Assembly: GCA_964485515.1 (NCBI GenBank)
Contig: CAZALT010000085.1
Location: forward strand, 1-14,912
DNA: 14,912 nucleotides
Direction: 5' to 3'
Source of the DNA: CAZALT01 sp964485515
GTDB lineage: Bacteria > Actinomycetota > Acidimicrobiia > Acidimicrobiales > Acidimicrobilacustridaceae
Shown: one piece after another, positions 1-6,567 of the stretch
How positions within the stretch are numbered: the first letter of the stretch is position 1
Layout of the letters: the number at the start of each line of letters is the position of its first letter
Position numbers and translations under genes: made by a program
Notes under the pieces: model-generated
Told to the model about the DNA's origin: nothing
The model's database searches: none
Seen by the model: only the letters and a program-made list of their open reading frames with translations

Positions 1-73
1 GCATGTCCGACTCCCATGCTTTGGACACGGGCGGGTAGTGGAACACCCCGGGCAGTGACGTCGAGAAGCGCAT
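1..73 (-). CDS. Luciferase-like monooxygenase, N-terminal fragment (runs off left edge)
   Basis: Reading the minus strand from the ATG at 73 gives 24 codons to the edge, beginning MRFSTSLPGVFHYPP and followed by a Trp-Glu pair. A start of the form M-[RK]-F-x-x-[SL]-L-P-G followed by a Tyr-Pro-Pro and an acidic/Trp stretch is what I associate with LLM-class flavin- or F420-dependent oxidoreductases, whose first beta strand begins this way. In-frame alternative starts are GTG at 82 and ATG at 112; none has a strong ribosome site. The gene lies 49 bp downstream of TetR regulator 1 in the same direction, so it may be the last member of the aldehyde dehydrogenase-P450-TetR set. Only the first strand is visible, so the assignment rests on a short match and could be wrong. 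Confidence 0.45.
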   Translation of the reverse strand, partial: MRFSTSLPGVFHYPPVSKAWESDM

Positions 74-122
74 TCGGCTCACGAGACACCCGTCGTGATG
101 CCCCGGGCCCATTGGGTCGACG

Positions 123-833
123 TCATCGGGTCTCCTCTTGTCCGGGCAGATCGAGGAGGAGCTCGGGCACGAGCTGCTCGAGAGCGGCGAGATGTTCCAG
201 GAGGCGGGCTCGGGCTCGTGGACGGGCCACTGAGAGCAAGCAGATGTCGTAGGCGTAGAGCACGGCGGCACGCAGCGTGGCGTCGTCGATTTCACCTTGG
301 GCCCACTGACGGAGGCGGTAGGCGAAGGCCGTGCCCGCGAGCTGGACGAGACGCGACGGGGGGACCTCGCGGCGCAGCAAGCCAGCGGCCATGGCTGCTT
401 CGATGTCCTCGAGGATCAGGTCGGTTCCGCTCCAGCGATCCGCGACCGACCGGAAGCGGGTTGCCTCGGCTACGACCGCGGCGACGATGGGCTTGGGTAC
501 GTCGTGGTTGGCTTCGACCGAGATGGAGATCGTCTCCCAGATCCGCTCGATCGGATCGGTTGCGGTACTGCGGGCCTTTGCGTCGTCGAGGACCGAGAAC
601 GACTGCACCACCAAGGCGGTGATGATGGCGTCCTTGTCGGCGAAGGTGTTGTAGATCGTGCGCACGCTGATGTCGGCTTCGTCGGACAAGCGGCGCATCG
701 AGAGGTCGTCGAGTCCATGGTCCTCGACGAAGTCGGCCGCTGCGTCGAGGATTCGTTGCCGGGTCCGGGCCCGCGTGCGTGAGATCGGCTTGCCTGGTTG
801 CGGTTGGCCGTTCGATCCGACTGCGCCGGTCAT
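123..833 (-). CDS. TetR-family transcriptional regulator 1
   Basis: A 236-residue DNA-binding repressor of usual TetR length. The N-terminal helix-turn-helix spans about residues 22-68, with the phrases RQRILDAAADF, LSMRRLSDEADISVRTIYN and TFADKDAI; the recognition helix contains SVRTIYN. The remaining helices form the ligand-binding and dimerisation domain, with DPIERIWE near residue 90 and QWAQGEIDD near the C-terminal third. The open frame extends far upstream, but I chose the ATG at 833 because GAGGAG sits 8 bases before it and the upstream frame is only the shadow of the P450 gene. An in-frame ATG at 899 is less likely. The gene follows the P450 by 110 bp in the same direction, so it probably controls the aldehyde dehydrogenase-P450 set, plausibly at the palindrome at 3767-3796. 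It is a full-length paralogue of the regulator at 5782-6474. The ligand is unknown; an acyl-CoA or pathway intermediate is a guess. Confidence 0.88.
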   Translation of the reverse strand: MTGAVGSNGQPQPGKPISRTRARTRQRILDAAADFVEDHGLDDLSMRRLSDEADISVRTIYNTFADKDAIITALVVQSFSVLDDAKARSTATDPIERIWETISISVEANHDVPKPIVAAVVAEATRFRSVADRWSGTDLILEDIEAAMAAGLLRREVPPSRLVQLAGTAFAYRLRQWAQGEIDDATLRAAVLYAYDICLLSVARPRARARLLEHLAALEQLVPELLLDLPGQEETR

Positions 834-943
834 CTCGTCAGCTCCTCGAGAGCGTGGGTCGGGACACACCGATGTTGTAGCTCGGTTCGTCCCTCCCATC
901 GGGAAGCGAGACGCCGGTTGGTCGCGGACAGGTGCAGCTCGAG

Positions 944-2182
944 TCACGCCGAGCGGCGGGCTGGTGACGAGCCGGTGGGGATGGTGACCGGCAGTGACTC
1001 CCACCCGCGCACCGTCGAAGTCCGGGCCTGCACGGCGTTGTCCCAGTCGATGTCCCATTCGGGGAACCGGTTCAGCACCTCGTCGAGCGCGATGCGGCCC
1101 TCGATGCGGGCCAGGGCGGCGCCGAGGCAATGGTGGATGCCGTAGCCGAAGCTCAGGTGCTGGTCGGCGGGCCGGTGGATGTCGAAGCCGTCGCCGTTGT
1201 CGAAGTGGCGTTCGTCGCGGTTGGCCGACGCGTTCAAGAGGACCAGTGTGCTGCCCGCCGGGATCGGTGTGCCGTACCACTCGACGTCGTTCATGACGTA
1301 GCGAGCCTGGACCGGTGACGGCGGTTCGTAGCGGAGGAGCTCTTCGATGGCCGGGCCCAGGAGGCTCCGGTCCGCGGCGATGTCGGCGCGTTGGTCGGGG
1401 TGTTCGGCGAGCACCTTGCCGGTCCAGCCGATCAGTCGGGCGGTCGTCTCGTTGCCGGCCCCGGCCAGCAGGCCGATGTAGCCGAGGATCTCGTCGCGGG
1501 TGAGCTTCTTGTGCTCGCCGTCGATGTCGTCGTACTCGGCGTTGAGCAGTTCGGTCATGAGGTCGTCGGACGGGTTCTGCATCCGCCAGTCGATGTAGTC
1601 GCCGAACACCTCGAACTGCTGGGTCGCGTCGGCGAGACGCTCGCTCATGTCCTGCGGTGCGTCCTCGTCCAGGCGGAGGCCGTCGACCATCTCGTCTCGG
1701 ATCGTCTCCTGGTCGCTCTCGGGGATGCCGAGCAGCATGCCGATGGCCCGCATGGGGAGGTCCGCGCCGATGTCGGCGACGAAGTCGAATCCGTCGCTGC
1801 CGACCAACGGGTCGAGGGCACGCGAGCAGAACGCTCGGAGCTGCGGTTCGATGGCCGCCATCTTCTTGGGGCTGAACACCCGTGACAGCAGGCCGCGGTG
1901 CAGGTCGTGGCGGGGCGGGTCGTCGAAGATGATCGAGCCGGGTGGGATGGTGGCTCCACTCTTGATCAGCTCGACGATCGTTCCCTTAGCCGAGCTGTAG
2001 GTCTTCCAGTCGACCAGCGCGGCCTTGACGTCGTCGTAGCGGCTCAACGTCCAGAACTCGTACTTCTCGTTCCAGTACAGAGGCGACTCGTCGCGCATGC
2101 GCCGCCACAGCGGGTACGGGTCGGTGTCGATCTCGAAGTCGTACGGGTCGTAATAGATCTCGGGGGTCTCGGCGAGGTTCAC
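944..2182 (-). CDS. Cytochrome P450 monooxygenase
   Basis: A 412-residue soluble bacterial class I P450, normal in length. It would insert one oxygen atom from O2 into a hydrophobic substrate, using electrons from a ferredoxin and reductase that are not in this window. Visible landmarks are the I-helix oxygen-activation motif AGAGNETT (residues 240-247), the K-helix ELLR (281-284), NASANRDERHF after it, and the heme-ligand loop FGYGIHHCLG (345-354) with Cys352 as the thiolate ligand. All expected residues are present. The start is a GTG with AGGAG about 8 bases upstream. It follows the aldehyde dehydrogenase by 59 bp, and TetR 1 follows it. That pairing suggests oxidation of a carbon to alcohol/aldehyde and then acid. 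The heme loop does not look like that of the steroid C26-hydroxylase CYP125 as I remember it, so the CYP family and substrate are left open. Confidence 0.95.
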   Translation of the reverse strand: MNLAETPEIYYDPYDFEIDTDPYPLWRRMRDESPLYWNEKYEFWTLSRYDDVKAALVDWKTYSSAKGTIVELIKSGATIPPGSIIFDDPPRHDLHRGLLSRVFSPKKMAAIEPQLRAFCSRALDPLVGSDGFDFVADIGADLPMRAIGMLLGIPESDQETIRDEMVDGLRLDEDAPQDMSERLADATQQFEVFGDYIDWRMQNPSDDLMTELLNAEYDDIDGEHKKLTRDEILGYIGLLAGAGNETTARLIGWTGKVLAEHPDQRADIAADRSLLGPAIEELLRYEPPSPVQARYVMNDVEWYGTPIPAGSTLVLLNASANRDERHFDNGDGFDIHRPADQHLSFGYGIHHCLGAALARIEGRIALDEVLNRFPEWDIDWDNAVQARTSTVRGWESLPVTIPTGSSPARRSA

Positions 2183-2204
2183 GGCGGTCGCTCCTGGCTG
2201 CTGA

Positions 2205-2236
2205 GGGAGGGGAGGGGAGTTGGGGTGGGCGGTGGG
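2205..2236 (+). other. G-rich tract with G-quadruplex potential
   Basis: The spacer between the aldehyde dehydrogenase stop and the P450 start carries on the plus strand five runs of three or four G separated by 1-4 bases, followed by a GG and a further GGG. This meets the usual G3+N1-7 consensus. The genes are read from the minus strand, so the G-rich strand is the template and the mRNA here is C-rich. The tract ends 22 bases upstream of the P450 start and leaves its AGGAG site free. Folding and function are inferred from composition only. Confidence 0.5.
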
Positions 2237-2241
2237 TGCGC

Positions 2242-3699
2242 TCAGGCGGGTGCGGGCTCGGCGATGGTCTTGGCTTCGAGGTACTCCTCGAAGCCCACGA
2301 CGCCCATCTCACGGCCGATGCCGGACTGCTTGTATCCGCCGAACGGCGCGTCAGGGGCGTACCAGCTGCCGCCGTTGATGCTGACGGTGCCGGTTCGCAT
2401 ACGGCGGGCAACGGAGCGGCACCGTTCGGGATCGGTGCCCAGCACGGATCCCGACAGGCCGAAGATCGAGTCGTTGGCCATCGCGATCGCATCGTCGTCA
2501 CCGTCGTAGGGGATGGCGACGAGCACGGGACCGAAGACCTCGTGCTGAGCGATGGGATCGGCGTTGTCCACATCGACGAGCAAGGTGGGCTCGTAGAACC
2601 AGCCAGCACCCTCGGACAGCGTCCCGCCGGTCACGACCGTCGCTCCGTTGGCGACGGCATCGGTCACCATGCCGTGCACCTTGTCGCGCTGCTCCCGGCT
2701 GACGAGCGGGCCCATCATCGTGGCGGGCTGCGTGGGGTCACCCCCGGCAATCCCGACCAGCACGGCCTTCACCTGATCGACGACATCACCGAAGATCGCC
2801 CGCGGCACCAGCAGCCGAGACGTGATCGCGCAGCCCTGTCCGGCGTGGGAGGTGATGGTGAACGCGGCCAGCATCGCGGCCAGGTCGAGCGGCGCATCGT
2901 CGAGCACCACCAGGGCGGACTTCCCACCCAGCTCGAGGAATAGCTTCTTCACAGTGGGAGCCGCCGCAGCCATGATGCGGCGGCCGGTCGCGGTCGAACC
3001 CGTGAAGCTCACGAGATCGACACGCGGGTCCGTCGTGAGCACCGCGCCGATCTCGGCCCGAGCGCCGAAGAGCACGTTGACCACCCCGGCCGGGATGTCG
3101 GTCTCCTCGGCAACCAACTTGCCCAACGCGGCGGTGGTCCACGGGGCCTCGGGCGGTCCCTTGAGGATGACCGTGCAACCGGCCGCCAGAGCGGGGGCGA
3201 GCTTGGCCAAGCTGATCTGAACCGGATAGTTGTACGGCACGATCGCCGCGGCGACGCCGACGGCCTCTCGCTCGACCCAGCGGTGGTGGAGCCTTCCTCG
3301 CGACTCCACGTCGCCGAGGTCTTCGGTGAAGTCGTATTTCTCGAGGAGATCGGCGTGCCAGCCCACCACCTCGATCGGCGCGTCGAGCGCGGGTCCCGCC
3401 GTCATCATGACGGGCACGCCGGTCTCGGCCACGACGAGCGCCGCGAGGTCGTCGCGATGGCGCAGCAGCGCCTCGTGTAACTGCCTCACGCACCGCAGGC
3501 GGAAGTCAACGTCGGTTGCCCAGTCGGTTTCGTCGAAGGCTCGGCGCGCCGCGGCCATCGCCCGCTCGGCATCGGCCACCGTCGCATCCGCGGCAACCCC
3601 GAGTGTCTCCCCGGTGGCCGGGTTGACCGTTTCGAACGTGCCCCCGTCGGATGCGTCGACCAGCTCGCCGTCGATGAGCAAGCGCTCCTCGTGCCACAT
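2242..3699 (-). CDS. NAD(P)-dependent aldehyde dehydrogenase
   Basis: A 485-residue enzyme of the ALDH superfamily at the usual length. It oxidises an aldehyde to a carboxylate with NAD(P)+. Visible elements are PYNYP with the oxyanion-hole Asn157, the cofactor-binding Lys180, FTGST (232-236) in the nucleotide fold, LELGGKS with the general base Glu256, the nucleophile Cys290 in GQGCA, EVFGPV (387-392) and the C-terminal PFGGYKQSGIGRE. No key residue is missing. The ATG at 3699 is preceded by a modest G-rich site (GGGGGA). It is the first gene of a probable operon with the P450 and TetR 1, behind a palindromic operator-promoter region. Its likely job is to finish oxidation of the aldehyde formed after P450 hydroxylation and alcohol oxidation, but the true substrate cannot be told from sequence. 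Confidence 0.95.
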   Translation of the reverse strand: MWHEERLLIDGELVDASDGGTFETVNPATGETLGVAADATVADAERAMAAARRAFDETDWATDVDFRLRCVRQLHEALLRHRDDLAALVVAETGVPVMMTAGPALDAPIEVVGWHADLLEKYDFTEDLGDVESRGRLHHRWVEREAVGVAAAIVPYNYPVQISLAKLAPALAAGCTVILKGPPEAPWTTAALGKLVAEETDIPAGVVNVLFGARAEIGAVLTTDPRVDLVSFTGSTATGRRIMAAAAPTVKKLFLELGGKSALVVLDDAPLDLAAMLAAFTITSHAGQGCAITSRLLVPRAIFGDVVDQVKAVLVGIAGGDPTQPATMMGPLVSREQRDKVHGMVTDAVANGATVVTGGTLSEGAGWFYEPTLLVDVDNADPIAQHEVFGPVLVAIPYDGDDDAIAMANDSIFGLSGSVLGTDPERCRSVARRMRTGTVSINGGSWYAPDAPFGGYKQSGIGREMGVVGFEEYLEAKTIAEPAPA

Positions 3700-3759
3700 G
3701 TGACCGTCCCCCGTTCATTGGGTGGCGCCGCCGAACGCGGCACCACAACCCCTGGGGAG

Positions 3760-3788
3760 ATACTGCCAACACTGTTGAAACTTTGCAA
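3760..3788 (-). promoter_or_regulatory. Candidate promoter for aldehyde dehydrogenase-P450-tetR set
   Basis: On the minus strand a -35-like TTGCAA (3788-3783) is followed, after exactly 17 bases, by CAGTAT (3765-3760) as a weak -10. It points at the aldehyde dehydrogenase start about 60 bases further on. The -35 box overlaps the right palindrome arm and the left arm lies within the spacer, the geometry expected for repression by occlusion. The boxes are only partial matches to consensus. Confidence 0.4.
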
Positions 3789-3796
3789 CAGTGTTG
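3767..3796. promoter_or_regulatory. Double palindromic operator, probable TetR site
   Basis: Two 11-base arms, CAACACTGTTG (3767-3777) and CAACAGTGTTG (3786-3796), are perfect reverse complements of each other across an 8-base spacer. Each arm is also a perfect palindrome around its central base (CAACA-N-TGTTG), so the site is both one large dyad and two small ones with centres 19 bp apart, close to two helical turns. It lies in the 126-bp gap upstream of the aldehyde dehydrogenase. No T-run follows on either strand and the stem is AT-rich, so a terminator is unlikely. The natural candidates for binding it are TetR 1, encoded last in the operon, or its paralogue TetR 2. Confidence 0.75.
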
Positions 3797-3825
3797 AAGA
3801 AAAGTGTGAGAACGTGCCGCGTTCG

Positions 3826-4974
3826 TCAGGCGATGGTGCCCGCGGTGCGCAGGGCATCGACTTCGACTTGGACGAAACCGGCCTCGTGCAGAACCTCGTC
3901 GGTGTGCGCGCCCAAATCGGGTGGCGGCGTCGTGGCGTTGGAGGCGTGGGCACCGCTGGCCTGGTTGAAGCGGACCGGGTTGGCCAGGACCTGGGTGTCC
4001 GAGCCGGCGAGGTCGATCAGGCTCCCCCGGTCAGTGACCTGCGGATCGGTGAGCAGGTCGGCTGCGTCGTTGACGGGCCCGACACCGCCGGGCAGCCCCG
4101 GGCTGGCCAGCCAGTCGCTCGCCGGCTTGGTCGCGAAGAGCTCTTCGAGCCGGGACCGCACCGGGGCGTCCTCATCGACGCCGAGACGGTGACCGGCGAG
4201 CGAGGCGTCGCCGAAGGCGTCACACAGGGCGGCCCAGGCCTTGGGTTCGGTGGCGGTCACGGTCACGTGGCGTCCGTCGGCGCAGCGGTAGACGTTGCGC
4301 GCCGCGAAGGTGCCCCATGCGGGTCCCGGCGCGTTCGCGGCGCGGGTGACGTCCTCGGAACGGACCCACATCGCACTGTCGGTCATGTTCACGTCGAGAT
4401 GGGTGCCCTGGCCGGTGCGCTGCACCTCGTGGAGCGCGGCCAGGATCCCGGTCGAGGCCATGGTGGCCGCCAGCGGAAGGGAGATCACCGATCCGGGTGG
4501 GGTCGGCGCGGAGTCTGACAGTCGGCTCAGCAAACCCGAGTAGCCGAGATAGGTGAGGTCGTGGCCGGGTTCATCGGTATTGGGTCCGAAATCGCCGAAG
4601 CCGGTGATCGAGCACCACACGATGGCCCGGTTCGCGGCCGACATGGCGGCGTAGCCGAGGCCGAACCGGTCGAGCTGACCCGGGCGGTGCGAGTCGATGA
4701 CGACGTCGGCCCAGGCGACGAGGCGTTCGAGTACCGCGGCGGCACCGCCGTCGCGGAGGTCCAGGGCGACCGAGCGCTTGCCTCGGTTGAGCGCGATGTG
4801 GGCGGCGTCGAATCCGCCCCGATACATGCCGCGCAGTCCGTCGCCCGAGCGTGGGTCCTCGATCTTGACCACGTCGGCACCGAGGTCGGCGAGCAGCAGG
4901 GTGCAGAACCCTCCGGGCGCGAATCTCGAGAGGTCGAGGACCCGGACGTCGGCGAGCGGAGATCTCGTGGTCAC
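3826..4974 (-). CDS. CaiB/BaiF family protein, alpha-methylacyl-CoA racemase-like
   Basis: A 382-residue member of the CaiB/BaiF (family III CoA-transferase) fold. Diagnostic stretches are DLSRFAPGGFCTLLLADLGA near the N-terminus, VVKIEDP, NRGKRSVALDLR (63-74), DVVIDSHRPG (90-99) and GHDLTYLGYSGLL (137-149). The His138-Asp139 pair matches the HD of alpha-methylacyl-CoA racemases, where CoA-transferases usually have an aromatic residue before the Asp. A Glu in TATEPKAW also fits racemases. However, by my remembered alignment to mycobacterial MCR, the position of its second catalytic Asp (Asp156) is a Ser here (about residue 165). It could therefore be a racemase acting on 2-methyl-branched acyl-CoA, or a CoA-transferase that activates an acid. 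It starts with a GTG overlapping the upstream SDR stop by four bases (GTGA), implying translational coupling. Confidence 0.85.
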   Translation of the reverse strand: MTTRSPLADVRVLDLSRFAPGGFCTLLLADLGADVVKIEDPRSGDGLRGMYRGGFDAAHIALNRGKRSVALDLRDGGAAAVLERLVAWADVVIDSHRPGQLDRFGLGYAAMSAANRAIVWCSITGFGDFGPNTDEPGHDLTYLGYSGLLSRLSDSAPTPPGSVISLPLAATMASTGILAALHEVQRTGQGTHLDVNMTDSAMWVRSEDVTRAANAPGPAWGTFAARNVYRCADGRHVTVTATEPKAWAALCDAFGDASLAGHRLGVDEDAPVRSRLEELFATKPASDWLASPGLPGGVGPVNDAADLLTDPQVTDRGSLIDLAGSDTQVLANPVRFNQASGAHASNATTPPPDLGAHTDEVLHEAGFVQVEVDALRTAGTIA

Positions 4975-5744
4975 AGTGCGAACGAGTACCCGCCGTTGAG
5001 CGGGTAGGTCTGGCCTGTGATCCAGTCACTGAGCCCGCTGGCGAGGAACGCGGTCAGGTTCGCCACGTCGTCGGGAGAGCCGGGACGGCGCACGGCGTAG
5101 TTGCGCAGGATCGACTTGGCGAAGTCGTTGTCGGGATCGGACCACAGCGGTTCGGTCGCGGGCGTGCGCATGGTGCCGAGCGAGATGTTGTTCGCCGTGA
5201 TGCCGTAGCGGCCGTTCTCCAGTGCCAGGGTTCGGGTGAGGCCAGCGGCCCCGGCCTTGGCAGCGCCGTACGCTGCTCCGCCGATGTCACCGGCGCGTCC
5301 CGCGTCGGACACGATCGTGATCAGTCGCCCCCACCGCTTCTCGATCATGGAGGGCAGCACGGCTCGGCTGCAGTTCATCGCGCCGTAGAGGTTGACCCGC
5401 ACGAAGGGTTCCCAGTCCGCAGGAGACGATTCGGCGAAGCTCCCGCGACCGCCGAAGCCGTCGACGCCCGCATTGCCGGCGTTGTTGACCAGCACATCGA
5501 TGTGGCCGACCGTGGCGGCCGCGGCCTCGACGGCACTGAAGTCGGTGACATCGAACGGTGCCGCCACGGCGACACCGCCAGCCGCGACGACCTCGTCGAC
5601 GACGGCGTCCGCGCGTTCAGCGTCGAGGTCGTTGATGACGACCTCAGAACCCGACGCGGCGAGGGCCAAGGCGATGCCTCGGCCGATCCCTTGGCCTGAG
5701 CCCGTGATGAGACTGCGTCTTCCAGCAAGGTCGATGATGGTCAT
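4971..5744 (-). CDS. Short-chain dehydrogenase/reductase (classical SDR)
   Basis: A 257-residue classical SDR that would interconvert an alcohol and a ketone or aldehyde with a nicotinamide cofactor. It has the TGSGQGIG cofactor loop (14-21), acidic Asp39 after the second strand (suggesting NAD(H)), Asp65-Val66, NNAG (87-90), catalytic Ser146, Tyr159 and Lys163 (YGAAK), and a C-terminal LNGGYSFAL. The tetrad looks intact. Start is ATG with GGAGAGAG upstream. It follows TetR 2 by 37 bp and overlaps the racemase-like gene by 4 bp, so the three form one operon. A plausible role is oxidation of a hydroxyl on a CoA-bound or free intermediate; the substrate is unknown. Confidence 0.92.
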   Translation of the reverse strand: MTIIDLAGRRSLITGSGQGIGRGIALALAASGSEVVINDLDAERADAVVDEVVAAGGVAVAAPFDVTDFSAVEAAAATVGHIDVLVNNAGNAGVDGFGGRGSFAESSPADWEPFVRVNLYGAMNCSRAVLPSMIEKRWGRLITIVSDAGRAGDIGGAAYGAAKAGAAGLTRTLALENGRYGITANNISLGTMRTPATEPLWSDPDNDFAKSILRNYAVRRPGSPDDVANLTAFLASGLSDWITGQTYPLNGGYSFAL

Positions 5745-5781
5745 GTCGGCTGCTCTCTCCGGGATCGTCGCAGGACATCGA

Positions 5782-6474
5782 TCACGTGAGCTCCTCGGTC
5801 GGGGTGATGGGCTCGGGCAGGCGCGACTGGAGGCCGTCGACGTGGGCGAGCAGCCGAGTGCGTGTGGCTGGGGTGGCGACAGCGAGGAGGCACACGTCGA
5901 AGGCGTGGAGGGCCGCCGCCGTGAGTTCGTCCTGGTCGATCTCCCCCTGGGACCACCGCCACAGGAGGTGCATGAAGACGATGCCGGCCTGTTCCATGAG
6001 CGCGGCGGGCCCGATGTCGGCCCGCAGGGCTCGCGACCGAGTCGCGGACTCGAGGGCGTCGAGGGTCATGGCATGGCCCGGCCAGTACGACGCCACGTCT
6101 CTCTGCAGCCGTGTATCGGTGGTGATGGCAGCCACCACGGCACGAGGCACGTACTGGCAGTTGACCTCGACCGACACCGTCACGGCCTCCCAGATGCGCT
6201 CGATCGGGTCGGTGGCGCCGAGCTCGCCGACCACGACCTCCATGGCGTCGAACGAGTCGCGAACGAGCGCGGCGAGGAGCCCCTGCTTGTCGCCGAACAG
6301 GTTGTAGATGGTGCGCACGCTGACGTCGGCGCTGTCGGCCAGCCGACGCATGGAGAACGAGTCGACCCCGTCGACGTCGATCAGCTGGCGGGCGGCATCG
6401 AGGATGCGGCGAGTGCTGCGGGCCCGCACGCGGGCTCCAACGGCTTGGGCGAGCGTCGTCTCCACGTCGGTCAC
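5782..6474 (-). CDS. TetR-family transcriptional regulator 2
   Basis: A 230-residue TetR regulator. The helix-turn-helix covers about residues 18-66, with TRRILDAARQLI, FSMRRLADSADVSVRTIYN and LFGDKQGL. The C-terminal domain carries DPIERIWEAVTVSVEVN and RWSQGEIDQDEL, and aligns with TetR 1 along its length. I place the start at the GTG at 6474: TAGGGT lies 7 bases upstream and no good ribosome site precedes it, so the message may be leaderless, which is common in actinobacteria. The longer open frame upstream runs into the divergent gene and is not credible. It heads an operon with an SDR and the racemase-like gene, and it faces the amidohydrolase set across the dyad at 6494-6530. It probably represses both directions until a pathway metabolite binds. 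Confidence 0.9.
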   Translation of the reverse strand: MTDVETTLAQAVGARVRARSTRRILDAARQLIDVDGVDSFSMRRLADSADVSVRTIYNLFGDKQGLLAALVRDSFDAMEVVVGELGATDPIERIWEAVTVSVEVNCQYVPRAVVAAITTDTRLQRDVASYWPGHAMTLDALESATRSRALRADIGPAALMEQAGIVFMHLLWRWSQGEIDQDELTAAALHAFDVCLLAVATPATRTRLLAHVDGLQSRLPEPITPTEELT

Positions 6475-6481
6475 GACCCGG

Positions 6482-6487
6482 ACCCTA
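6482..6487 (-). promoter_or_regulatory. Candidate -10 element for leaderless tetR 2 transcript
   Basis: On the minus strand TAGGGT fits the actinobacterial TANNNT -10 pattern and ends 7 bases before the GTG at 6474. Transcription would then begin at or next to the start codon, which would explain the lack of a ribosome-binding site. The dyad at 6494-6530 covers the region where the -35 box would lie. Confidence 0.45.
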
Positions 6488-6493
6488 GCATTG

Positions 6494-6530
6494 CTTTGCA
6501 CACTGTGGCAGAATGCCACGGCATGTAAAG
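6494..6530. promoter_or_regulatory. 37-bp dyad operator in divergent spacer
   Basis: The core is a perfect inverted repeat GTGGCA-GAA-TGCCAC (6505-6519). Outer arms CTTTGCA (6494-6500) and TGTAAAG (6524-6530) match in 6 of 7 positions. Taken as one dyad centred on 6512, 13 of 18 positions pair. It lies between divergent tetR 2 and the amidohydrolase, the classic place for a TetR operator controlling its own gene and the opposite operon. The left half contains ACACTGTGGCA (6500-6510), nearly identical to a half-site in the 3767-3796 operator. Confidence 0.7.
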
Positions 6531-6567
6531 CGTCGGGGTGACGCTGGGGGAGTGAAGGGGAAGAGCC

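Noticed and set aside
866..875. ACACCGATGT dyad upstream of tetR 1 as a further operator
   Set aside because: Only 8 of 10 positions are symmetric and it lacks the CACTGT core, so it is within chance.
834..1280. Upstream extension of TetR 1 as a fusion
   Set aside because: The extra residues are Arg/Pro-rich shadow of the P450 3' end, and GAGGAG marks the ATG at 833.
3767..3796. Terminator for the racemase-like gene
   Set aside because: The stem is AT-rich and lacks a T-run. The nested symmetry and overlap with promoter-like boxes favour an operator.
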